DNA of 64,000 nt from Streptomyces aculeolatus (GCF_020400605.1 NZ_JAINRD010000020.1:62001-126000); one strand, 5' to 3'. Numbered from the stretch's first letter, positions 51,293-60,524 are shown. The notes: generated by a model from the letters alone, not told the origin. Numbers and translations: made by a program.

Positions 51293-53581
51293 GTGACCGC
51301 GCACATCACCGCCCCGGACTCCGTCCGGGATCGCGAGATCCAGGCCGAGCAGGACCATCTGGACCGCGTGTACGACCGCCTCGAGGAGAAGATCCACGAG
51401 GCGGAGTTCCTCATGAGCGACGCCGCCAAGCGCGGCCAGGTCGGCACCCCCGGCGCGCTCGCCGAGCGCGACGCCCAGGTCTTCCGCGCCGGTGTCCATC
51501 TCAACCGGCTGAACAGCGAGTTCGAGGACTTCCTCTTCGGCCGCATCGACCTCCTGCCCGGCAAGGACGGCGTCCGCGGCCCCGACGGCGCGTACACCTC
51601 CGTCGAACCCGCCGACGACGCCGTGGCCGGCGACGGCGGCGGCGGCGAGCAGCGCGCCCGCATCGAGGAGACCCTGCACATCGGCCGCCTCGGCGTCCTC
51701 GACGCCGACTACGCCCCCCTGGTCATCGACTGGCGCGCCCCCGCCGCAGCCCCCTTCTACCGCGCCACCCCCGTCGCCCCCGGCCGGGTCGTGCGCCGCC
51801 GCGTCATCCGCTCCAAGGGCCGCCGGGTGCTCGGCGTCGAGGACGACCTGCTGCGGCCCGAGCTGTCGGTGACGCTGGCCGGCGCCGCGCTGCCCGTCGT
51901 CGGCGACGGCGCGCTGATGGCGGCGCTGGGCCGGGCCCGTACGCACGCGATGCGCGACATCGTCTCCTCCATCCAGGCCGAGCAGGACACCGTCATCCGC
52001 GCGCCCGCCGCCTCCGTCACGGAGGTCGAGGGCGGGCCCGGCACCGGCAAGACGGCGGTGGCGCTGCACCGCGCCGCGTACCTGCTGTACCAGGACCGTC
52101 GGCGGTACGCGGGCGGCATCCTCGTCGTCAGCCCGACGCCGCTGCTCGTGGCGTACACCGAGGGCGTGCTGCCGTCGCTCGGCGAGGAGGGGCAGGTCGC
52201 GATCCGCGCGGTGGGCTCGCTGGTCGAGGGCGCCGAGGCCGCGCTGTACGACGAGCCGCGGGTGGCCCGCGTGAAGGGCTCGGCGCGGATGGTGCGGGTG
52301 CTGCGCCGGGCGGCGCGCGGGGCGCTGACGGTGGGGGAGGTGCCGCAGCGGCTGCGGGTGGTGGCGTTCGGCGCCCGGGTGGAGCTGGACGCGCGGGAGC
52401 TGCGGCGCGTACGGCAGGCGGTGCTCGGCGGTACGGCGCCGGTGAACCTGCTGCGGGCCAGGGCGCGCCGGTTCCTGCTGGACGCGCTGTGGCAGAAGTC
52501 CGGCGCCCGGCCGCGCTACGACGACCCCGAGCTGGCCGCGGAGGCGCGGGCGGCGTTCGACGAGGACATCTCCACCGAGGACGACTTCCTGGCCTTCCTC
52601 GACGCCTGGTGGCCGGAGTTGACGCCGCGGGGCGTGCTCGCGGCGCTCGCCGACGAGCGGCGGCTCGCGGGCTTCGGGCGGCGCGTGCTGAACCCCGCCG
52701 AGGTCCGCGGCGTCGCCCGCTCGCTGGCCCGCGACGGGCTGACCGTGCACGACGTGGCGCTGCTGGACGAGTTGCAGGTGCTGCTCGGCGCGCCCGCCAG
52801 GCCCGCCAGACAGCGGGAGCTGGACCCGCTGGACCAGCTGACGGGCCTGGAGGAGCTGACGACGTACGGGGAGCGCACCGCGCCCGCCGCGCGCCGGCGC
52901 GACGAGGAGCGGCAGGAGTACGCGCACGTCATCGTCGACGAGGCGCAGGACCTGACGCCGATGCAGTGGCGGATGGTGGGCCGCCGCGGGCGGCACGCGA
53001 CGTGGACGGTCGTCGGCGATCCGGCGCAGAGTTCGTGGCCGGACCCGGAGGAGGCGGCCGCGGCGCGTACGGAGGCGCTGGGCACGAGGCCGCGGCGGCG
53101 CTTCACGCTGACCGTCAACTACCGCAACCCGGCGGAGATCGCCGACGTCGCCTCCCGGGTGCTGGCGCTCGCCATGCCCGGCACGGAGCCGCCGGAGGCG
53201 GTGCGCTCGACCGGGGTGGTGCCGCGGTTCGCGGCGGCGGGGGCGGATCCGTACGACACGGTGCGCGCGGAGGTCGGGCGGCTGCTCGCGGACGTGGACG
53301 GCACGGTGGGCGTCGTGGTGCCGATGGGCCGCCGGGAGGAGGCCCGCGGCCGGCTGGCGGACCTGGGGGAGCGCGTGGTGGTGCTGGGCAGCCTGGAGGC
53401 CAAGGGCCTGGAGTACGACGCCACGGTGGTGCTCTCGCCGGCGGAGATGGCGGACGAGTCACCGGCGGGCCTGCGGGTGCTGTACGTGGCCCTCACCCGG
53501 GCGACGCAGCGGCTGACGGTCGTCGCCACCGCCCCGGATCTCCCGGACGCCGAAGGCGTCCCCGACCTGCTGCGTCCGTAG
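51293..53581 (+). CDS. HelD/HelR-type RNA polymerase recycling ATPase
   Basis: This 762-residue UvrD-like superfamily 1 protein binds stalled RNA polymerase and removes it from DNA; in Streptomyces, HelR of this family gives rifamycin tolerance. The N-terminal coiled coil (about 10-80) inserts into the polymerase. DYAPLVIDWRAPAAAPFYRA is diagnostic for the family. Walker A is GGPGTGKT (247-254); IVDEAQDLTPMQ and YVALTRATQRL are further helicase motifs. GTG 51293 is chosen because AGGGGG lies 7 bp upstream; an in-frame TTG at 51269 has no ribosome site. TAAGAT at 51252-51257 may be its -10. Confidence 0.87.
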   Translation: MTAHITAPDSVRDREIQAEQDHLDRVYDRLEEKIHEAEFLMSDAAKRGQVGTPGALAERDAQVFRAGVHLNRLNSEFEDFLFGRIDLLPGKDGVRGPDGAYTSVEPADDAVAGDGGGGEQRARIEETLHIGRLGVLDADYAPLVIDWRAPAAAPFYRATPVAPGRVVRRRVIRSKGRRVLGVEDDLLRPELSVTLAGAALPVVGDGALMAALGRARTHAMRDIVSSIQAEQDTVIRAPAASVTEVEGGPGTGKTAVALHRAAYLLYQDRRRYAGGILVVSPTPLLVAYTEGVLPSLGEEGQVAIRAVGSLVEGAEAALYDEPRVARVKGSARMVRVLRRAARGALTVGEVPQRLRVVAFGARVELDARELRRVRQAVLGGTAPVNLLRARARRFLLDALWQKSGARPRYDDPELAAEARAAFDEDISTEDDFLAFLDAWWPELTPRGVLAALADERRLAGFGRRVLNPAEVRGVARSLARDGLTVHDVALLDELQVLLGAPARPARQRELDPLDQLTGLEELTTYGERTAPAARRRDEERQEYAHVIVDEAQDLTPMQWRMVGRRGRHATWTVVGDPAQSSWPDPEEAAAARTEALGTRPRRRFTLTVNYRNPAEIADVASRVLALAMPGTEPPEAVRSTGVVPRFAAAGADPYDTVRAEVGRLLADVDGTVGVVVPMGRREEARGRLADLGERVVVLGSLEAKGLEYDATVVLSPAEMADESPAGLRVLYVALTRATQRLTVVATAPDLPDAEGVPDLLRP

Positions 53582-53647
53582 CTCCGGCGGCCGCGGGAGC
53601 CACAGGGGCCGCCGGGACGGGAATGGCCTTGCGGGGATGGTTTGTTA

Positions 53648-53750
53648 GCCTGGCAGTGGCACCGGCCCGATCCATGCCCCCGGGCCCAACCTTAGGCGCT
53701 TCGAGCGCCCACTTGCCGCGAGGCGAGCTGGCGGGTCGGTGCCACCAGGC
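53648..53750 (+). ncRNA. Candidate structured RNA upstream of the malic enzyme gene
   Basis: A long closing stem is formed by 53656-53669 with 53732-53745 (14 bp, one G-U). It is extended by 53648-53652 with 53746-53750 across a 3-nt bulge. Inside are two hairpins: 53695-53700/53704-53709 (GGCGCT with AGCGCC) and 53712-53717/53722-53727 closed by a GCGA (GNRA) tetraloop. GGCCCG (53664-53669) can instead pair with CGGGCC (53681-53686), an alternative fold. A strong hairpin follows at 53757. It may be a free sRNA or the 5' leader of the malic enzyme transcript. I recall, unverified, an sRNA reported between the orthologous genes in S. coelicolor. Confidence 0.55.
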
Positions 53751-53756
53751 TTCTCC

Positions 53757-53794
53757 GGGCCGGGTGTGCGGCAGCAGTGCCGCGCACCCGGCCC
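53757..53794 (+). terminator. Strong hairpin after the candidate RNA
   Basis: GGGCCGGGTGTGCGGCA (53757-53773) and TGCCGCGCACCCGGCCC (53778-53794) pair over 17 bp with one G-U/T-G wobble and a 4-nt loop. It can end the candidate RNA and the helR transcript, or act as an attenuator before the malic enzyme gene, 175 bp downstream. Confidence 0.65.
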
Positions 53795-53968
53795 GCGGCC
53801 TTTCCCGGGGCTCCGGACGCGCGTTGCCCGCCCTCCCGTCTTGTGGAAAAGTGATTCCGCCTTCCGGAGGGTTTCCGGATACCGCCCGGTAGGTGCGACC
53901 ATCGATCCGATCCGCAGCGGGGCGTGTCGCGCCCCGTGGCTTCACCACACAAGAGGGAACACACGGCC

Positions 53969-55402
53969 ATGGCAACGGCGCCAAGCGTCTCCTACTCGAA
54001 CACGGTCCGGCTGGAGGTGCCCGCGGGCGGCAACGCCGTCAGCCAGCTCACCTCCGCCGTGGAGTCCTCCGGCGGCAGCGTCACCGGCCTCGACGTCACC
54101 GCCTCCGGCCACGAGCGGCTGCGTATCGACGTCACCATCGCCGCCGCCTCCACGGACCACGCGCGCTCCATCGTCGAGAAGCTCCGCGGCATCGAGGGCG
54201 TCAGCGTCGGCAAGGTCTCCGACCGTACGTTCCTCATGCACCTCGGCGGCAAGATCGAGATGCAGTCCAAGCACCCCATCCGCAACCGCGACGACCTGTC
54301 GATGATCTACACCCCGGGCGTCGCCCGCGTCTGCATGCAGATCGCCGAGAACCCCGAGGACGCCCGCCGGCTGACCATCAAGCGCAACAGCGTCGCCGTC
54401 GTCACCGACGGCTCCGCCGTCCTGGGCCTGGGCAACATCGGCCCCAAGGCCGCGCTGCCCGTGATGGAGGGCAAGGCGGCGCTCTTCAAGCGCTTCGCCG
54501 CCATCGACGCCTGGCCGCTGTGCCTGGACACCCAGGACACCGACGCCATCGTGGAGATCGTCAAGGCCATCGCCCCCGGCTTCGCCGGCATCAACCTGGA
54601 GGACATCTCCGCGCCCCGCTGCTTCGAGATCGAGGCGCGGCTGCGCGAGGCGCTGGACATCCCCGTCTTCCACGACGACCAGCACGGCACCGCCATCGTC
54701 GTGCTCGCGGCGCTCACCAACGCGCTGCGGGTGGTCGGCAAGGAACTGGCCGACGTGCGCGTGGTGATGTCCGGGGCCGGCGCCGCCGGCACGGCGATCC
54801 TCAAACTGCTGATCGACGCCGGCGCCAAGCACGCCGTCGTCGCCGACATCAACGGCGTCGTCCACTCCGGCCGCGCCGACCTGGTCGACGCCGCACCCGG
54901 CAGCGCGCTGCGCTGGATCGCCGAGAACACCAACCGCGACGGCCTCACCGGCACGCTCAAGGACGCCGTGCGCGGCGCCGACGTCTTCATCGGCGTCTCC
55001 GCCCCCGACGTCATCGACGGCGAGGACGTGGCCGCCATGGCGTCCGACGCCATCGTCTTCGCGCTGGCCAACCCCGACCCCGAGGTCGACCCGGCCGCCG
55101 CCCGCGAGCACGCCGCCGTCGTCGCCACCGGGCGCAGCGACTTCCCGAACCAGATCAACAACGTGCTCGTCTTCCCGGGCGTCTTCCGCGGCCTGCTCGA
55201 TGCGCACTCGCGGACCGTCAACTCCGAGATGATGATCGCCGCGGCCCGCGCCATCGCCGACGTCGTGCACGGCGACGAGCTGAACCCGAACTACATCATC
55301 CCGAGCGTCTTCAACGACCGGGTGGCCCCCACGGTCGCCGACGCCGTCCGCGACGCCGCCCAGGCGGCGGGCGTCACGGCGCCGCCCACCGACGGGGCGT
55401 AA
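53969..55402 (+). CDS. NAD(P)-dependent malic enzyme with N-terminal ACT domain
   Basis: This enzyme decarboxylates malate to pyruvate (477 residues). An N-terminal ACT-like domain (about 12-85) may bind an amino-acid effector. The catalytic part has SMIYTPGVA (Tyr114), MEGKAALFK (Lys169), FHDDQHGTA (metal and substrate ligands) and the Rossmann motif GAGAAGTAILKLL. This is the short bacterial form. ATG 53969 is used, with GAGGG upstream; an in-frame GTG at 53924 gives an unlikely extension. The nearly 390-bp leader contains a structured RNA candidate. Confidence 0.92.
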   Translation: MATAPSVSYSNTVRLEVPAGGNAVSQLTSAVESSGGSVTGLDVTASGHERLRIDVTIAAASTDHARSIVEKLRGIEGVSVGKVSDRTFLMHLGGKIEMQSKHPIRNRDDLSMIYTPGVARVCMQIAENPEDARRLTIKRNSVAVVTDGSAVLGLGNIGPKAALPVMEGKAALFKRFAAIDAWPLCLDTQDTDAIVEIVKAIAPGFAGINLEDISAPRCFEIEARLREALDIPVFHDDQHGTAIVVLAALTNALRVVGKELADVRVVMSGAGAAGTAILKLLIDAGAKHAVVADINGVVHSGRADLVDAAPGSALRWIAENTNRDGLTGTLKDAVRGADVFIGVSAPDVIDGEDVAAMASDAIVFALANPDPEVDPAAAREHAAVVATGRSDFPNQINNVLVFPGVFRGLLDAHSRTVNSEMMIAAARAIADVVHGDELNPNYIIPSVFNDRVAPTVADAVRDAAQAAGVTAPPTDGA

Positions 55403-55681
55403 CCGCCCCGGCACGCCGCGTGGGAACGGGCCCGGCCCCGGCGCGTCGGCTGGCTTTCGGGCCGCGCGTACGTCATAAGTGTGCGGATGGACGGGCTGCG
55501 GCGGACGACGCGCCAGGCCCTGGGGGCGCGCCGGATTGGCGTTTCCGCCGCAGGTGAGGGCAGGATGCGTAGTCGGGCGCGAGGCGCTGTCATGGGACCC
55601 GGTTTCGGGGACTGTCAGCGGGTCCTGGCAGCATCGGCTTTGATCTCACGCCTCAATGGCAAGAAAACACGGGAGACAGAT

Positions 55682-55963
55682 ATGAACCGCAGTGAGCTGG
55701 TGGCCGCGATCGCAGAGCGCGCCGAGGTGACCCGCAAGGACGCCGACGCCATGGTGGCCGCCCTCGCCGAGGTCGCCGGGGAGGTCGTCAGCAAGGGCGA
55801 CGAGAGGATCACCATTCCCGGCTTCCTGACCTTCGAGCGCACCCACCGCAAGGCGCGCTCCGCCCGCAACCCGCAGACCGGCGAGCCGATCCAGATTCCC
55901 GCTGGTTACAGCGTGAAGGTCACCGCCGGCTCCAAGCTCAAGGAAGCGGCCAAGGGCAAGTAA
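55682..55963 (+). CDS. HU-family DNA-binding protein HupA
   Basis: This 93-residue nucleoid protein starts MNRSELVAAIAERAEVTRKD and carries the DNA-bending arm (RTHRKARSARNPQTGEPIQI). It lacks the long Lys/Ala-rich tail of the second Streptomyces HU (HupS), so it is the vegetative type. GGGAG lies 7 bp before ATG 55682. The preceding 279 bp (55403-55681) contain its promoter, with an AT-richer leader at 55640-55680; no other gene is seen there. Confidence 0.95.
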   Translation: MNRSELVAAIAERAEVTRKDADAMVAALAEVAGEVVSKGDERITIPGFLTFERTHRKARSARNPQTGEPIQIPAGYSVKVTAGSKLKEAAKGK

Positions 55964-56032
55964 CGCCCGCAGACCGAGGAGGAGGGCGGCCGGACCCAGC
56001 GGGGGCGGCCGCCCTTCGCCTGTCTGCGGGCG
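55964..56032. terminator. Nested bidirectional terminator between hupA and murA
   Basis: The outer arms CGCCCGCAGAC (55964-55974) and GTCTGCGGGCG (56022-56032) pair perfectly. Inside, AGGGCGGCCG (55983-55992) pairs with CGGCCGCCCT (56006-56015). The element starts at the hupA stop and ends 33 bp before the convergent murA stop. Confidence 0.8.
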
Positions 56033-56065
56033 GGTGCTGCGCGGATACGCCGCGGGCGGCGGGGC

Positions 56066-57427
56066 TCAGCCGGCCGCGGCGGCGACGGCCGGGACGTCCG
56101 GCAGCTCCGCGCGGGCGCCGAGGTCCGCGAGCTTCTGCAGGAAGTTCTCGTAGCCGCGGTTGATCAGGTCGATGCCGTGCACCCGCGAGGTGCCCTGCGC
56201 CGCCAGCGCCGCGATGAGGTACGAGAAGCCGCCGCGCAGGTCCGGGATGACCAGGTCGGCGCCCTCCAGCTTCGTCGGCCCGGAGACGACCGCGGAGTGC
56301 AGGAAGTTGTGCTGCCCGAAGCGGCAGGGCGTGCCGCCCAGGCACTCGCGGTAGAGCTGGATGTGCGCACCCATCTGGTTGAGCGCGGAGGTGAAGCCGA
56401 GGCGCGACTCGTACACCGTCTCGTGCACGATCGACAGCCCCGACGCCTGCGTGAGGGCGACGACCAGCGGCTGCTGCCAGTCGGTCTGGAAGCCGGGGTG
56501 GACGTCGGTCTCCAGCGCGATGGCGTTCAGCGGGCCGCCCGGGTGCCAGAAGCGGATGCCGTCGTCGCCGATCTCGAAGGCGCCGCCGACCTTCCGGAAG
56601 GTGTTGAGGAACGTCATCATCGAGCGCTGCAGCGCGCCGCGCACGAAGATGTCGCCCTCGGTCGCCAGCGCCGCGGACGCCCAGGAGGCGGCCTCCAGCC
56701 GGTCCGGCAGGGCGCGGTGGGTGTAGCCGCCGAGCTTGTCGACGCCGGTGATGCGGATGGTCCTGTCGGTGTCCATCGCGATGATCGCGCCCATCTTCTG
56801 CAGTACGCAGATGAGGTCCTCGATCTCCGGCTCGACGGCCGCGTTGGACAGCTCGGTGACGCCCTCGGCCAGCACGGCCGTCAGCAGCACCTGCTCGGTG
56901 GCCCCCACCGACGGGTAGGGCAGCCGGATCTTCGTGCCGCGCAGCCGCTGGGGCGCCTCCAGGTACTGCCCGTCGGCGCGCTTGTCGATCCGGGCGCCGA
57001 ACTGGCGCAGCACGTCGAAGTGGAAGTCGATGGGCCGGCCGCCGATGTCGCAGCCGCCGAGGCCCGGGATGAAGGCGTGGCCGAGGCGGTGCAGCAGCGG
57101 GCCGCAGAAGAGGATCGGGATCCGGGAGGAGCCCGCGTGCGCGTCGATGTCGGCGACGTGCGCGCTCTCGACGTGCGTCGGGTCGAGCACCAGCTCGCCC
57201 GGCTCCTCGCCGGGGCCGACGGTCACGCCGTGCAGCTGGAGCAGGCCCCGTACCACGCGCACGTCGCGGATGTCCGGGACGTTGCGCAGCCGACTGGGGG
57301 AGCTGCCGAGCAGCGCGGCCACCATCGCCTTGGGCACGAGGTTCTTGGCCCCGCGGACGTGGATCTCGCCCCTCAGGGGCGTACCGCCGTGGACGAGAAG
57401 AACATCGGCGCTGTCAGGAGCTGTCAT
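56066..57427 (-). CDS. UDP-N-acetylglucosamine 1-carboxyvinyltransferase (MurA)
   Basis: This enzyme transfers enolpyruvyl from PEP to UDP-GlcNAc, the first committed step of peptidoglycan synthesis (453 residues, cytoplasm). RGAKNLVPKAM holds the conserved Lys/Asn. The active-site loop GLGGCDIGGRP keeps the fosfomycin-reactive cysteine (Cys126). EIEDLICVLQKMG and HPGFQTDWQQP are family motifs. ATG at 57427. Streptomyces often has a second MurA elsewhere; this one keeps the hupA-linked position. Confidence 0.93.
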   Translation of the reverse strand: MTAPDSADVLLVHGGTPLRGEIHVRGAKNLVPKAMVAALLGSSPSRLRNVPDIRDVRVVRGLLQLHGVTVGPGEEPGELVLDPTHVESAHVADIDAHAGSSRIPILFCGPLLHRLGHAFIPGLGGCDIGGRPIDFHFDVLRQFGARIDKRADGQYLEAPQRLRGTKIRLPYPSVGATEQVLLTAVLAEGVTELSNAAVEPEIEDLICVLQKMGAIIAMDTDRTIRITGVDKLGGYTHRALPDRLEAASWASAALATEGDIFVRGALQRSMMTFLNTFRKVGGAFEIGDDGIRFWHPGGPLNAIALETDVHPGFQTDWQQPLVVALTQASGLSIVHETVYESRLGFTSALNQMGAHIQLYRECLGGTPCRFGQHNFLHSAVVSGPTKLEGADLVIPDLRGGFSYLIAALAAQGTSRVHGIDLINRGYENFLQKLADLGARAELPDVPAVAAAAG

Positions 57428-57794
57428 GAGGCTCGCGATCCTGGAGACGGGCTGGGACAGACAGAAATGCTAATGCCCCGGATACCCCCCTCCCCCGGGC
57501 CGGGGCAGGGCGGGGAACGTCATGAATTCGCTACAGAAACGGAAGGGAGACGTGGGGGGACTCTGCGTACGGCGCACGGGTGCACAGGGTGACCGGGAGC
57601 TTGCGCGCCCGGCGTGGCCGACCGCGCCGGGCGCCGGGGGGCGAGCGGGGCGCGCACCCCCCACGGCGTCGTGTGCGGACCCCCTGGGTCAGGAGAGGCG
57701 GCCGGGGCCGCCGCGCGTGGCGCGCGGTGCGCGCATTGCCGTATTCCTCGGCCGTCCGCTCCCCACGCGCCCGTAACTGCGGGATCATGTCCGC
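57428..57794. other. Divergent intergenic region murA-YqgE
   Basis: These 367 bp carry the promoters of murA (minus) and the YqgE gene (plus). The first 130 bp are moderately AT-richer, including GAATTC near 57525 and TTAGCAT read on the minus strand. The rest (57590-57760) is extremely GC-rich with many short complementary runs. No gene and no clear operator is supported. Confidence 0.5.
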
Positions 57795-58379
57795 ATGACG
57801 GAGGTGTCATCCCTCACGGGCCGGTTGCTGGTCGCGACGCCGGCCCTGACCGATCCGAACTTCACCCGGACCGTGGTGCTCCTGCTCGACCACGACGAGG
57901 AGGGGTCGCTCGGCGTCGTGCTCAACCGCCCGACCCCCGTCGGCGTCGTCGACGTGCTCCAGGACTGGGCCGACCTCGCAGGCGACCCCGGCGTGGTCTT
58001 CCAGGGCGGCCCGGTCTCCCTCGACTCCGCGCTCGGCCTCGCGGTGGTCCCCGGCGACCAGGGCGGCGGTGTGCCCGGCGGTGAGGGCCCGCTCGGCTGG
58101 CGCCGGGTGCACGGCGCCATCGGCCTGGTCGACCTGGACGCCCCGCCCGAGCTGCTGGCGGCGGAGCTGGGCACGCTGCGGATCTTCGCGGGGTACGCGG
58201 GGTGGGGTCCCGGGCAGTTGGAGGAGGAGCTGGACGACGGCGCGTGGTACGTCGTGGAGTCCGAGCCCGGGGACGTGTCCTCGCCCGCTCCCGAGGGCCT
58301 GTGGCGGGCGGTGCTGCGGCGGCAGCGCAGCGAGCTGGCGATGGTCGCGACATATCCGGACGACCCGAGCCTGAACTGA
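57795..58379 (+). CDS. YqgE/AlgH family protein
   Basis: This 194-residue cytoplasmic protein has the family hallmarks: LTGRLLVATPALTDPNFTRT, VVLLLDHDEEGSLGVVLNRP, FQGGPV and FAGYAGWGPGQLEEEL. The biochemical function of the family is not established, though it is widely conserved. ATG 57795. It is followed 30 bp downstream by the DUF3039 gene and is probably cotranscribed with it. Confidence 0.9.
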   Translation: MTEVSSLTGRLLVATPALTDPNFTRTVVLLLDHDEEGSLGVVLNRPTPVGVVDVLQDWADLAGDPGVVFQGGPVSLDSALGLAVVPGDQGGGVPGGEGPLGWRRVHGAIGLVDLDAPPELLAAELGTLRIFAGYAGWGPGQLEEELDDGAWYVVESEPGDVSSPAPEGLWRAVLRRQRSELAMVATYPDDPSLN

Positions 58380-58409
58380 TCCGCGGTGCCGTCGGTACCC
58401 TTGGCCACC

Positions 58410-58709
58410 ATGAGCACTCCTCTCCCCGAGCCCGAACGCGGAACCGGCACCGGCACCCTCGTCGAACCGACGCCGGAGGTGTCGCACGGCGACGGCGACC
58501 ACGAGCGCTTCGCCCACTACGTCCAGAAGGACAAGATCATGGCCAGCGCGCTCGACGGCACCCCCGTCGTGGCGCTCTGCGGCAAGGTGTGGGTCCCGGG
58601 GCGCGATCCGAAGAAGTACCCCGTCTGCCCCATGTGCAAGGAGATCTACGAGTCCATGGGCGCCGGCGGCGGCAAGGACGGCGGCAAGGACGGCGGCAAG
58701 AAGAAGTAG
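58410..58709 (+). CDS. DUF3039 family protein
   Basis: This 99-residue actinobacterial protein has a conserved core (FAHYVQKDKIMASALDGTPV) and a probable zinc-binding set LCGKVWVPGRDP, then YPVCPMCKE (Cys-x17-Cys-x2-Cys). The Gly/Lys-rich tail (GGKDGGKDGGKKK) is basic. Function is unknown. ATG 58410. It lies between the YqgE gene and the DasR-site-controlled hexosaminidase. Confidence 0.85.
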   Translation: MSTPLPEPERGTGTGTLVEPTPEVSHGDGDHERFAHYVQKDKIMASALDGTPVVALCGKVWVPGRDPKKYPVCPMCKEIYESMGAGGGKDGGKDGGKKK

Positions 58710-58777
58710 CGGCATCCCGGCCGCGGCCCCGGGTCCCCGGTCCGCGGCCCTCCGTTCCGCTCCCGTTCCACCGCCGG

Positions 58778-58793
58778 AATGGTCTAGTCCAAG
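58778..58793. promoter_or_regulatory. DasR operator (dre-like site)
   Basis: AATGGTCTAGTCCAAG matches the DasR consensus core TGGTCTAGACCA at all but one position and lies 27 bp before the hexosaminidase start codon. DasR represses GlcNAc and chitin genes until GlcN-6-P or a related signal is present. Confidence 0.75.
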
Positions 58794-58819
58794 CCGCCTT
58801 CCTGGGGCAGGATGAGGTC

Positions 58820-60469
58820 ATGGATCTCATCCCCGCGCCCAGCAGCGCCGCCCGCACCAGCGACACCGCGACCTTCGCCCTGGGCCAGGGCACCGTCCTC
58901 GCCGCAGGCGACGGCGCCGACGGCGTCGCCCGGTGGCTGCGCGCCGAGCTGGGCGCGGCCACCGGACTGCCGCTCGCCCCGGGAGACCCGGCCGGCGCCG
59001 CCGGGGCGGTCCGCCTGGACGTCGACCCCGCGCTCAGCCTCGCCGGCGGTCCCGCGGGCGCGGCCGGCGCCGAGGCGTACCGGCTGGAGATCGGCCCCGG
59101 CGGCGTGCACCTGACGGGCGGCGGCCCCGCCGGACTCTTCTGGGGCGCGCAGACCCTGCGCCAGCTCCTCGGCCCGCAGGCGTACCGCACCGCGCCCCTC
59201 GGCGAGCGCACCTGGGAGCTGCCGCACTGCCGCATCGAGGACGCCCCGCGGTTCGGCTGGCGCGGCTTCATGCTCGACGTCTCCCGGCACTTCCTCACCA
59301 AGCGCGAGGTGCTGCGCCACCTCGACCTCATGGCCGCGCACAAGCTCAACGTGCTGCACTTCCACCTCACCGACGACCAGGGCTGGCGCATCGAGATCAA
59401 GCGCCACCCCAAGCTCACCGAGGACGCCTCCTGGCGCCCGCGCACCAAGGTCGGCCACCGCGCCTCCGACATCTGGGACGAGCGCCCGCACGGCGGCTTC
59501 TACACCCAGGACGACCTCCGCGAGATCGTCGCGTACGCCGCCGCCCGGCACATCACCGTCGTCCCGGAGATCGACATCCCCGGCCACTCGCAGGCCGCCA
59601 TCCACGCCTACCCCTGGCTCGGCAACACCGACGTCGTCGACACCGCGGCGCTCGACGTCTGGGGCGACTGGGGCGTCTCGGAGAACGTCCTCGCGCCCAC
59701 CGACGACGTGCTGCGCTTCTACGAGGGCGTCTTCGAGGAGGTGCTCGACCTCTTCCCGTCCACGTTCGTACACGTCGGCGGCGACGAGTGCCCCAAGCAC
59801 CAGTGGAAGGCGTCGCCCGCCGCCCAGGCCCGCATCCGCGAACTCGGCCTGGCCGACGAGGACGAGCTGCAGTCGTGGTTCATCCGGCACTTCGACCGCT
59901 GGCTCGCCGACCGCGGCCGGCGCCTCATCGGCTGGGACGAGATCCTCGAAGGCGGCCTCGCCGACGGCGCCACCGTCTCCTCCTGGCGCGGCTACGCCGG
60001 CGGCATCGCCGCGGCGCAGGCCGGCCACGACGTCGTGATGTGTCCGGAGCAGCAGGTGTACCTCAACTACCGCGAATCGGGCGCCCCGGACGAGCCGGTG
60101 CCGATCGCCCAGGTGCGTACGCTGGAGGACTTCTACCGCTTCGAGCCCGTGCCGCCGCAGCTCGACGGCGCCGCGGCGGAGCACGTCATCGGCACCCAGG
60201 CCAACGTCTGGAGCGAGGTGCTGGAGAGCCCGCAGCGCTTCGACTACCAGGTGTATCCCCGCCTCGCCGCCTTCGCCGAGGTCGCCTGGTCCGCCCTGCC
60301 GCCGTCCGCCGAGCGGGACTTCGCCGGCTTCACGGCCCGCATGGAGGAGCACTACGCGCGCCTCGACGCCCTCGGCGTCGACTACCGCCCGCCCGGCGGC
60401 CCGCGGCCGTGGCAGCAGCGCCCCGGGGTGCTCGGACGCCCGATCGAAGGGCCGCCCCCGATCGTGTGA
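58820..60469 (+). CDS. GH20 beta-N-acetylhexosaminidase (DasR-controlled copy)
   Basis: This 549-residue paralogue of the enzyme at 1604-3283 has the GH20b N-terminal domain (about 1-145), HFHLTDDQGWR, VVPEIDIPGHSQAA and the catalytic pair Asp322-Glu323 in VGGDECPK. There is no signal peptide, so it is probably cytoplasmic, cleaving imported chitooligosaccharides to GlcNAc. ATG 58820; GGCAGG lies about 8 bp upstream. Unlike the first copy it is not next to a transporter and carries a DasR site, so it belongs to the global GlcNAc regulon. Confidence 0.92.
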   Translation: MDLIPAPSSAARTSDTATFALGQGTVLAAGDGADGVARWLRAELGAATGLPLAPGDPAGAAGAVRLDVDPALSLAGGPAGAAGAEAYRLEIGPGGVHLTGGGPAGLFWGAQTLRQLLGPQAYRTAPLGERTWELPHCRIEDAPRFGWRGFMLDVSRHFLTKREVLRHLDLMAAHKLNVLHFHLTDDQGWRIEIKRHPKLTEDASWRPRTKVGHRASDIWDERPHGGFYTQDDLREIVAYAAARHITVVPEIDIPGHSQAAIHAYPWLGNTDVVDTAALDVWGDWGVSENVLAPTDDVLRFYEGVFEEVLDLFPSTFVHVGGDECPKHQWKASPAAQARIRELGLADEDELQSWFIRHFDRWLADRGRRLIGWDEILEGGLADGATVSSWRGYAGGIAAAQAGHDVVMCPEQQVYLNYRESGAPDEPVPIAQVRTLEDFYRFEPVPPQLDGAAAEHVIGTQANVWSEVLESPQRFDYQVYPRLAAFAEVAWSALPPSAERDFAGFTARMEEHYARLDALGVDYRPPGGPRPWQQRPGVLGRPIEGPPPIV

Positions 60470-60524
60470 GGCCGACGGCAGCCCCGGAAGTCGTACAAGC
60501 CTCCCCGAAGAGTGACAATCCCCA

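Noticed and set aside
53711..53730. CTTGCCGCGAGGCG resembling a rifamycin-associated promoter element
   Set aside because: It lies downstream, not upstream, of helR, I do not recall the consensus exactly, and it is better explained as the GNRA hairpin of the RNA candidate.
53640..53800. Match to known riboswitch classes (c-di-AMP, cobalamin, SAM) or 6C RNA
   Set aside because: The conserved core sequences of those families were not found; only the structure is notable.
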